Assembly: GCA_964565715.1 (NCBI GenBank)
Contig: CAZMGG010000023.1
Location: 1 to 54,868, forward strand
DNA length: 54,868 bases
Source of the DNA: CAZMGG01 sp964565715
GTDB taxonomy: Bacteria > Planctomycetota > UBA1135 > UBA2386
Direction of reading: 5' to 3'
Part shown: positions 8,134 to 15,900 of the stretch, in pieces
How positions within the stretch are numbered: the stretch's first letter is position 1
How the letters are laid out: each line of letters starts with the position of its first letter
Program-made: the position numbers and the translations under genes
The notes under the pieces: model-generated
The model's input: the letters and a program-made list of their open reading frames with translations, nothing else
What the model was told of the DNA's origin: nothing
The model's database searches: none

Positions 8134-9513
8134 TTGCAATCCCTGCTCTCCTCGCGGCCCGCGTTAGCCGCCCTTCTCGCCTGCGCCGCCGTCTCCGTCG
8201 CCCCGGTCCTCGCCCAGGGCAACGACGAGTGTTCGGGCGCCATCCCGGTCTACACCGGCGTGAACGGCCCGTTCGACAACAGCACGATGACCACGTCGCT
8301 GCCGGCCTGGACCTGCCCCACCAATGGCGGCAATGACATGTGGTTCACCTACACGGCGGTCTGCAACGGTGACTTCACCGTCAGCACCTGCGGTGGCTTC
8401 TTCGACACCTCGCTGGAAGTGTTCTCCGGCGACTGCAACAACCTCCTGTTCATCGCCTGCAACGACGACGCCTGCGGCGTGCAGTCGAGCATCACCGTCA
8501 CCGGCGCCTCCCTCGGCACCACCTACTACATCCGGCTCGGCGGCTGGAACGCCAGCGTCGGCGTGACCAACCTCGCGATCACCCTGGACCCGAACTGCTA
8601 CCTGCCGTTCGGCGTCGAGGGCGTCGCCGAGGCGACGCTCGGCGCGGGCAGCAAGGCGACGACGGGGGGCAACTTCCGCGACCTGAACTGGCTGCGCTGG
8701 AACTACCTGGATCCGCAGAACCTGTCGACCGGCAAGTTCGCGGCGGCGGTGTTCAACTTCGGCATGGCGGGCGCGCCACCGGCCGGCATCACCATCGACA
8801 TCCCGGGCTTCAACCAGGTCTGGAGCGGCTCCATGCCCTCGGGCACGGCGCTGGCCTCGAGCCTGTCGCTGCTCCCGGCCAGCGACCAGTCGCTGATCAT
8901 CCCGCCGAGCTTCTTCCTCGACGGCGACACCATCCGCATCCAGGCCCTGGTGCTGGATCCGGTCAACGCGCTCGGCGCGCTGCCGGTCGCACCGTCCACC
9001 AACTCGCTGCTGTTCACCAAGACCAGCTGCATCGTCGCCGAGGGCTTCGATGCGCTGGCCAACGGCGTGGGCAACTACCCGGCCGGCTGGAGCGATGGTG
9101 GCGGCGTGCGCCAGTGGCAGGTCCACAGCGGCACGACGCCCTCGTCGAGCACGGGTCCGGCCAGCGGCGCGTTCGCCGGGCCGAAGTACATGTACTGCGA
9201 AACCAGCTCGCCGGCCGCCACCGGCAACACCTACATCATGAACACGGCGGTCTATCCGAGCGCCGGCGTCTCGTCGTTGCAGTTCGCGTTGAGCCGGGTC
9301 GGCGCCACCATCGGCACCCTGGAGGTGCGCATGGGTGACGGCACCGGCACGTTCCCGACCCTGCTGCAGACCTACACCGGGCCGGGCTCCGACTGGACCC
9401 AGGAGTCGCTGCCTCTGAGCGGCCTGCCGGCCAACGTGCAGTTCCAGTTCCACTACACCCGCGGCACCAGCTTCACGGGTGATATCGCGATCGACTCGTT
9501 CTGCCTGCGCTAG
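8134..9513 (+). CDS. Secreted three-part adhesin-like protein (PPC-like, recurrent module, MAM-like)
   Basis: 459 residues from TTG at 8134, supported by AAGGAG at 8122-8127 and by the signal peptide that follows (SRPALAALLACAAVSVAPVLAQ). The mature N-terminus NDECSGAIPVYTGVNGPFDN leads into a domain resembling prepeptidase C-terminal domains, with FDTSLEVFSG and GTTYYIRLGG. The middle third carries the module also found at the ends of other secreted proteins here (DTIRIQALVLDPVNALGA). The last third, from EGFDALANGVGNYPAGW to FTGDIAIDSFCLR, looks like a MAM/ConA-type sandwich. There are no catalytic motifs. A cell-surface structural or binding role is inferred. Confidence 0.75.
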   Translation: MQSLLSSRPALAALLACAAVSVAPVLAQGNDECSGAIPVYTGVNGPFDNSTMTTSLPAWTCPTNGGNDMWFTYTAVCNGDFTVSTCGGFFDTSLEVFSGDCNNLLFIACNDDACGVQSSITVTGASLGTTYYIRLGGWNASVGVTNLAITLDPNCYLPFGVEGVAEATLGAGSKATTGGNFRDLNWLRWNYLDPQNLSTGKFAAAVFNFGMAGAPPAGITIDIPGFNQVWSGSMPSGTALASSLSLLPASDQSLIIPPSFFLDGDTIRIQALVLDPVNALGALPVAPSTNSLLFTKTSCIVAEGFDALANGVGNYPAGWSDGGGVRQWQVHSGTTPSSSTGPASGAFAGPKYMYCETSSPAATGNTYIMNTAVYPSAGVSSLQFALSRVGATIGTLEVRMGDGTGTFPTLLQTYTGPGSDWTQESLPLSGLPANVQFQFHYTRGTSFTGDIAIDSFCLR

Positions 9514-9553
9514 CCGGCAGGCATCTGAGCCGAACAGCGATTCTGCGCAGGCG

Positions 9554-9581
9554 GCGGCCGTGCCCTTCGGGGTGCGGCCGC
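9554..9581 (+). terminator. UUCG-capped hairpin after the secreted gene
   Basis: Twelve-pair stem GCGGCCGTGCCC / GGGTGCGGCCGC with two G-U pairs and a TTCG tetraloop, 40 bases after the stop at 9513. No clear T-tract follows, so intrinsic termination is likely but not certain. Confidence 0.5.
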
Positions 9582-9644
9582 TGCTCTGTACGAATCCGCA
9601 GCTCCCTTCGGCGGTCGGCCAGCGATCCGGATAGAACCCGGGGC

Positions 9645-10817
9645 ATGCGCTGGTCCTCTGTCCTGGCCCTGGAGATCATCGGTCTGACGACCGGGCCGGT
9701 ACCGTCCCTTGTCGCCCAGTCTCCCGCCGGACTGGCTGCAGCTCCCGCGCCCGACCTCGCCGCGCCGGCCGCCGCCCGCGCCGGCGCCGACCGGGCGCTC
9801 GCCTGGCTGCTGACCCAGCAGCGGCCCGACGGTTCGTTCGGCTCGCCGTCGCGCGGCAGCATCCTCGAGCCGGACTTCGCGATCGAGACCTTCTACGCCT
9901 GGCAGTTCGCCGCCCACGGGCTCGCCACGGTGGCCCTGCTGGATGCGCCGGCGACGGCCGAGCGCACCGCCGCGCTGCAGAAGGCGGTGCGCTGGCTGTG
10001 CAACGCGCGGGTGCCGCAGCGCGGCAGTGAGTGGGACAACGACGGCGCCTGGGGCTGGGTCTACGGGGCGATGGCGGTGGCGCGGATCGCCGAGAGCCCG
10101 GCGTTCCAGGGCGACGAGTGGCGCGGGCCGATCGCCCAGCGCGGGCGCGAACTGCTGGCGGCGCTGCAGCGGAACCAGGTGCCCGAGGGCGGCTTCGGCT
10201 ACTACGACGATCCGACCTTCAGCCGGCGGCCGAAGTGGGCGACGAGCTTCACCACCGCGGCGGTGCTGCCGGCGATGACCGTCGGGCTGCGGCTCGGCTG
10301 GACCGACGACCGGGCGTTCGTCGAACGCACCGCCGACTACGTGCGGCGCTGCCGGCTGCCGAACGGCGCCTACGGCTATGACCTGACGCCGATTCCGCGG
10401 CTGAACGGCGGCGAGCACATCAACGACGTGAAGGGCAGCCTCGGCCGCATCCAGTGCTGCCACTGGGCGCTGCGCCAGGCCGGCGATCCGGTGATCACCG
10501 ACGACCGGCTGCGCTGGGGGCTGCAGCAGTTCTTCGCGCACCACGAGTTCCTGCTGGTGGCGCGCCGGCGGCCGATCCCGCACGAGGCGTTCTACGCCAA
10601 CGCCGCCTACTTCTACCTGTTCGGCCACTTCTACTGCGCGCAGGTGATCGAACTGCTGCCAGCCGACGAACGGGAGGCCTGGCGGCGGCAGCTCCGGCCG
10701 TTGGTGCTGCAGACCCAGCGTCGCGATGGCTCGTTCGCCGACTTCCTCGATGCGTCGGCCATGGAGATCGCCGGCACCGCGTTCGCCGCCATGGCCCTGC
10801 AGCTCGGGCTGCCCTAG
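9645..10817 (+). CDS. Exported alpha/alpha-toroid (squalene-cyclase/prenyltransferase-like) protein 1
   Basis: 390 residues with an N-terminal signal segment ending near LVAQS. The body is built of alpha/alpha-barrel repeats with the characteristic Q-x(4-5)-G-[SG]-[FW] turns: LTQQRPDGSFG, NQVPEGGFGYYDD, RLPNGAYGYDL, and LQTQRRDGSF near the end. This is the squalene cyclase / prenyltransferase / complement thioester-domain fold. It lacks the DxDD protonation motif of squalene-hopene cyclases and has no CxEQ thioester, so neither cyclase nor thioester chemistry is supported. A strongly conserved block, GGEHINDVKGSLGRIQ, is shared with the paralogue at 11624. It heads a run leading to the A2M and PBP1C genes. 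Confidence 0.75.
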   Translation: MRWSSVLALEIIGLTTGPVPSLVAQSPAGLAAAPAPDLAAPAAARAGADRALAWLLTQQRPDGSFGSPSRGSILEPDFAIETFYAWQFAAHGLATVALLDAPATAERTAALQKAVRWLCNARVPQRGSEWDNDGAWGWVYGAMAVARIAESPAFQGDEWRGPIAQRGRELLAALQRNQVPEGGFGYYDDPTFSRRPKWATSFTTAAVLPAMTVGLRLGWTDDRAFVERTADYVRRCRLPNGAYGYDLTPIPRLNGGEHINDVKGSLGRIQCCHWALRQAGDPVITDDRLRWGLQQFFAHHEFLLVARRRPIPHEAFYANAAYFYLFGHFYCAQVIELLPADEREAWRRQLRPLVLQTQRRDGSFADFLDASAMEIAGTAFAAMALQLGLP

Positions 10818-10877
10818 TCGATTCCGCGCCGGGGCGTGACTACTCTTCCTGGCCGCGCACCTCACCGGACCCATCCC

Positions 10878-11624
10878 ATGCGACTCATCGCCCTCTCGAC
10901 GTTCGTCCTCCTGCTGGCCGCCTGCGCGGGGACATCGGCCGCCGTCCAGCCGCAACCGGCGCCCGCTGCGGCGCAGGATCCCGCGACGGACGCCGCCAAG
11001 GCGCCGAAGACCGCCGCCGACGAGCGCGCGGCCCGGGAGAAGGAACTGCAGCAGAAGCAGCGTGAGCTGGAGTACGCCGAGGCCGAGGCCGAGACCCAGG
11101 CGATCGAGCGCGAGGCCCGCCGGCTCGGCGTGCAGGCGGCGGTGGCCAAGGCCGAGGAGACCCTGGCCGAGGCGCGCGCCGCGCGCGAGGCGTTCCTCGG
11201 CCAGGAGAAGCCGCGGCAGCTCGAGCAGCGCAAGATCCAGCTCGACCAGCAGACCTACGCCGCCGAGGAGGCCAAGGACGAACTGGGCGAACTGGAGGCG
11301 ATGTACGCCCAGGACGAGTTCGCCAGGTCGACCAAGGAGCTGGTGCTGAAGCGCGGCCGCCGCAAGCTGGAACTGAGCGAGCGTTCCCTGGCGATCGGCC
11401 GGCAGGAGCTGGAGTTCCTGCGCGAGCACACCCTGCCGCAGCAGGAACGTGAGCACCAGCGCAAGGTCGCCGACGCCGAACTGGAGCTGCAGAAGGCGAA
11501 GCTCGAACTGAAGAAGGCGGACCTGGAGCTGGCGCTGGGGGCCCGCAAGGCCAAGGACCGCACCGCCGATCTGCAGCGCGACATCGCCGAGCTGCAGCAG
11601 AAGCTCGCCGCGAAGGAGAAGTGA
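10878..11624 (+). CDS. Coiled-coil lipoprotein
   Basis: 248 residues. The ATG at 10878 starts a type II signal peptide with lipobox LLAAC (MRLIALSTFVLLLAACAG); the ATG at 10836 is rejected because it would bury this signal. After an Ala/Pro-rich linker the protein is almost entirely Glu/Lys/Arg/Ala/Leu heptads from about residue 40 to the end (for example ELQQKQRELEYAEAEAE and DLQRDIAELQQKLAAKEK), predicting one long rod. It lies between two paralogous toroid genes, 60 bases after the first and overlapping the start of the second. It could tether or space a periplasmic complex; that role is inferred. Confidence 0.75.
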   Translation: MRLIALSTFVLLLAACAGTSAAVQPQPAPAAAQDPATDAAKAPKTAADERAAREKELQQKQRELEYAEAEAETQAIEREARRLGVQAAVAKAEETLAEARAAREAFLGQEKPRQLEQRKIQLDQQTYAAEEAKDELGELEAMYAQDEFARSTKELVLKRGRRKLELSERSLAIGRQELEFLREHTLPQQEREHQRKVADAELELQKAKLELKKADLELALGARKAKDRTADLQRDIAELQQKLAAKEK

Positions 11625-12769
11625 TGGGCGGCGCGCGGCGCCCGCTCGGGCTGGTCCTGCTGGCCGGCCTCGCGCTGCCGGCGCAGGCGCCGCCGGACCC
11701 CGCCAGCGCCGAGGCCGCCGCTGCCGGCGCGGCGCGGGCCTTCGACTGGCTCGTCGCCCGGCAGCGTGAGGACGGCGCCTGGGCCAGTGCGGTGTGCGAG
11801 AGCGTGTTCGACGGCGGCTTCGCGGTGGAGACCTACTACGCCTACCAGATCGGCGCGCATGGCGTCGCCACCCTGGCCCTGCTGGAGGCGCCGCCGACGC
11901 CGGGCCGCGCGGTGGCCCTGCAGCGCGCCGTGCGCTGGCTCGCCACGACGCGGCTGCCGCTGCGCGGCAGCGACTGGGACAACGACGCGGTGTGGGCGGC
12001 GTTGTACGGCACCGTCGCGCTGGCGGCGGCGGCCGGCGACCGGCGCTTCCAGGGCGACGAGTGGAAGGGCCTGGTGCACCAGCGGGGCCGGCAGTTCGTC
12101 GCGTTCCTCGCCAGGAACCAGGTGCCGACGGGCGGCTTCGGCTACTACGACGTCGACTTCCCGTCGCGGCGGCCGACCTGGGCCACCAGCTTCGCCACCT
12201 CGTGTGTGCTGCCGTCGCTGGCGCTGTCGCTGCAACTCGGCTGGAGCCAGGACCCGAAGCTGCTGGAGCGCGCCCGGGACTACGTGGCGCGCTGCCGCCT
12301 GCCCAACGGCGCCTACGCCTACGACCTGACGCCGGTGCCGGAACTCGGCGGCGAGCACATCAACGACGTGAAGGGCAGCCTCGGCCGGATCCAGGCGGCG
12401 CACTGGGCGCTGCGGCTGTGCGGCGACGAGGCGACCACCGACGAGCGGATCCGTTGGGGGCTCGAGCGGTTCTTCGAGCACCATCGCTTCCTGCATGTGG
12501 CGCGGATGCGGCCGGTGCCGCACGAGGCGTTCTATCGCAACGCCAGCTACTTCTACTTCTTCGGCCACCACTACGCGGCGCGCTGCATCGAGCTGCTGCC
12601 GGCGGCCGAACGGGAGCCGCTGCGGCGGCGGTTGCGGCCGCTGATCCTGCAGACCCAGCGCCCTGGCGGCTCGTTCAGCGACACCCTCGACCTCGGCTAC
12701 ATGGAGGTGTCGGGGACCGCGTTCGCGGCGATGGCGCTGCAGGCCGGCCTGCCGGCACCGCCGCGCTGA
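11624..12769 (+). CDS. Exported alpha/alpha-toroid (squalene-cyclase/prenyltransferase-like) protein 2
   Basis: 381 residues. The ATG at 11624 overlaps the TGA of the lipoprotein gene (TGATG), with AAGGAG at 11613-11618. It is a clear paralogue of the product at 9645, with the same order of blocks: RGSDWDNDAVW, FQGDEWKG, NQVPTGGFGYYDV, RLPNGAYAYDLTP, GGEHINDVKGSLGRIQ, PHEAFYRNASYFYFFGH and LQTQRPGGSFSD. A short signal sequence (LGLVLLAGLALPAQA) points to export. Like protein 1 it lacks DxDD and CxEQ. Duplication around a coiled-coil gene suggests that the two toroids act as partners, perhaps with the A2M encoded next. Confidence 0.75.
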   Translation: MGGARRPLGLVLLAGLALPAQAPPDPASAEAAAAGAARAFDWLVARQREDGAWASAVCESVFDGGFAVETYYAYQIGAHGVATLALLEAPPTPGRAVALQRAVRWLATTRLPLRGSDWDNDAVWAALYGTVALAAAAGDRRFQGDEWKGLVHQRGRQFVAFLARNQVPTGGFGYYDVDFPSRRPTWATSFATSCVLPSLALSLQLGWSQDPKLLERARDYVARCRLPNGAYAYDLTPVPELGGEHINDVKGSLGRIQAAHWALRLCGDEATTDERIRWGLERFFEHHRFLHVARMRPVPHEAFYRNASYFYFFGHHYAARCIELLPAAEREPLRRRLRPLILQTQRPGGSFSDTLDLGYMEVSGTAFAAMALQAGLPAPPR

Positions 12770-12917
12770 GCCGGCCACCGCCACCTCTGGCGGGACTTGC
12801 GTCGCGCGCGACGCGGCTGCACACTCACCCCGTTCGCGCCGGTCAGCGCGGACGTCCCCTGGGCGGGCGGTGGCGGCCGACTGGCGCCTGCACCAGAACC
12901 GAGGAGCAGCAGGACTG

Positions 12918-12959
12918 GCCGGCCGCGTCGCCGCGCGGCCGGCGCATGGGGCATGCGCC
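12918..12959 (+). promoter_or_regulatory. Two overlapping hairpins in the A2M leader
   Basis: Stem 1 is GCCGGCCGCG / CGCGGCCGGC (12918-12943, six-base loop). Stem 2 is GGCGCATG / CATGCGCC (12941-12959, GGG loop). They share GGC at 12941-12943, so they compete at their junction. The ribosome site GGGAGGG of the A2M gene begins only a few bases later. They may terminate the upstream operon, or shield or expose the ribosome site. Confidence 0.45.
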
Positions 12960-12976
12960 CTGGGAGGGTGGTTGCG

Positions 12977-15900
12977 ATGAACCGGCCGTTGCTGGTGTTG
13001 AACGCGTTCCTGGCGTTGGTGCTGGTGATCCGGATGGCGACGCTGGGCGGGACGCCGGTGGTGGCCGGCGAACGCGGCGCGCCGTTGTCCGCCGCCTGGA
13101 CCGCGGCCGACCTGCGGATCGTGCCGACGGACTTCGTCGGTCGTCGCCTGCATCAGTTCGTCCTCGACCTGGGTCGCGACGTGGCGCCCGAACTGATGCG
13201 GCCTTCGGGCGGGGGCGGCAGCGCCGGTGACTGGCGGCCGGCGGCGGAACTCGGCCTGCACCTCGAGCCGAAGGCGGAGCTGCTGGCGGCGTTCCGCTCG
13301 AGCCGTCAGATCGCCCTGGCGGTGCCGGCGGGGCTGCCCGGCGGCCGGGCCTTCCACGTGCACGTGGGGTCCGTACTCCGGGCGGCGGATTCGTCGCAAC
13401 TGCCTGGCAATACTGTTGTTACGTCTGACACGGGCAATGTGGCCCTGACCCGGGCGACCCTCGAGGAGCCCCTGGAGGCGGCCGGCGGCGAGGTCTCGCT
13501 GCTGCTGACCTGGGACCTGCCGGTGGACATGGAAGCCCTGCGGTCGCGACTCGAGGTGCGCCGCCGCGACCAGTCCGCGCCGGTACCGTTCCGGCTCGAG
13601 AGCCTGCCGGCCGACGAGGGCAGCCGGTTCCGGGTGGTGCCGCAACTGGATGCCGCGGCGTCAGCGATCGCCGTGCACATCGCGCCGGGGCTCAAGCCCC
13701 TGGGCGGCGACGTCGGCACGCCACGGGAACTGGTGCAGCACTTCAACCTGGCCGAGCCGCTGGCCCTGCACGGCGCCGGATGGCGCGATGGCGGGATCGA
13801 CCTCGGCTTCAACCGCACCGTCGCGCTGCCAGCCGAGGGCAGCATCGAACTGGAGCCGGCGCAGCCGTTCCAGGCCTTCCGGCAGAACGGCGGTCTGCGC
13901 ATCACCGGCAGCTTCGCGCCGGGTGCGGTGGTGGCGGTGAAGCTGAAGGCGGGATTCCCCGCCGTCGGCGCCGACGCGCTCGTGCCTGACCGGCGCCGGC
14001 TCGCCGCCGAGGTGCGGCACAGCCTGCTGGTGCCGGACCTGCCGGCGACGCTGGACTTCGCCCAGCCCGGGCGCGTGCTGTCGCTGCGCGCCGAACCCGT
14101 GCTGGAGGTGAGGGGCGTCAACGTGGCGGCGTTCACCGTGCGGGCGAGGCGCGTCTACCCGAACAACGCGGTGCGGATGGCCCAGGACGGCGACGCCGAG
14201 GCGATGGCGCCCGCCGTGGAGCGCCGGGTGACCGTCACGGCGGCGCGCAACCAGGAGTTCGTCGAACGGATCGACCTGGCGAAGCTGCTCGGCGCGACGG
14301 CGCGCGGGCTGTATCGCATCGAACTGCAGCACGAGGACCGCTGGTGGCCCGAGCACCGGCTGCTGCAGCTCACCGATCTCGGCGTCAGCGTGCGCGCGGC
14401 CGCCGACGCGGCGGCGGTGCAGGTGGTGTCCATCGCCGACGGCCAGGCGGTGTCCGGCGCGCGGGTGCAGGTGCTGTCGCCGACCAACCAGGTGCTGGCC
14501 CAGGGCGAGACCGACGGCCGCGGCGTGCTGCTGCTGCGCTGGAGCGGCGGCGCCGACGATCGGCGGCCGTTCCTGGTGAGCGCGACCACCGCCGACGACC
14601 AGTCCTTCGTCGATCTGCCGGGCTTCGCCGTCGAACTGGCGGATCCGACGCTCGGCGGGCGGCCGTTCGCCGGCGAGCTGCCCGAGGCCTACGTGTGGCC
14701 CACCCGCGGCATCGTCCGGCCGGGCGAGACCATCGACGTTGCGGTGCTGGTGCGGCAGCCCGACGGCGGTGCGGTGGCCGGTCGCACGGTGACCGCGCTG
14801 TTCGAGGCGCCGAACGGCCGCGCCTTCCGGCGGCAGCGGGTGGTGCTGCCCGGCTCGGGGCTGGCGCGGGTGGAACTGCGGACCGGCACCGATCTGCCGG
14901 TCGGCACCTGGCAGGTGCGGCTTCTGGACGGCGCGGCCGGCAGCGACGGCGACGGCGACGAACTGGGGCGTGCGCCGGTGCAGGTCGAGGCGTTCGTGCC
15001 CTACCGCCTGGAGGCGGAGGTGGCGGCGCGGCGCGAGTTTCGCTTCGGCCAGCCCGCGGAGGTCCTGGTGCGCGGCCGGTGGCTCGACGGCACGCCGGCG
15101 GCGGGCCGGCCGGTGACGGTGCGCATGCAGCTCACCACGGGGACGTTCGCCCCGGCGGGCTCGGACGGCTTCGTGTTCGCCAGCAGCGACGAGCAGCCGC
15201 CGCCCGGGGAACAGCCGTCGGTGTCGGCGGTGCTGGACGAACGCGGCGAGGCGGTGGTGCGGCTGATGCTGCCGCCGGATGCGCCGCAACAGACGCTCAC
15301 CGCCCGATTGCTGGCGGAGGTGGAGGACCCGTCCGGCCGCACGGTGCGCGCGGCGGCGACGGCGCCGGTGCTGCGCAGCGGGCTGCACTGCGGCGTGCGC
15401 AGCGGCGCTGCCGGCCTGGAACTGCGCGCGGTCGGCGGCGACGGCGCACCCTGGGCCGCTGTGGCCCCGTTCACGGTGCGGCTCGAACGACGGCGCTGGC
15501 ACTGGCGGCATCGCTCGGTGGGCGTCGACCGCTGGCGGTGGGAGACCACGGTGCAGGCCAGCGTGCTCGGCGAGTGGCACGGCGAACTGCGGGATGGCGC
15601 GGCGGCGGTGCCGCTGCCGCCGGCGGCGGAGGATCACGAGGGCGGCGGCTGGCTGGTGGCCGTCGTGACCGTGGAGGGCCGCGCGATCGAGTGCCGGCTG
15701 CAGCCGGCGCCGGAACGACCGGATCGGCTGCGGGTGACCGTGCCGGCCGACCCGGTGGCGCCGGGCGCCACCGTGCGCGTCACCATCGATGCACCGGCGT
15801 CGGGTCGCGGCTTCGTGACCCTGGAGGCGGACACCGTGCTCGCGGCCGAGGTGATCGAACTGGTGCGCGGCTCGAACCAGGTGTTCCTGACCATCCCGGC

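Noticed and set aside
9645..12769. Toroid proteins as squalene/hopene cyclases
   Set aside because: The catalytic DxDD motif is absent, the proteins are exported and shorter than cyclases, and no isoprenoid genes adjoin.
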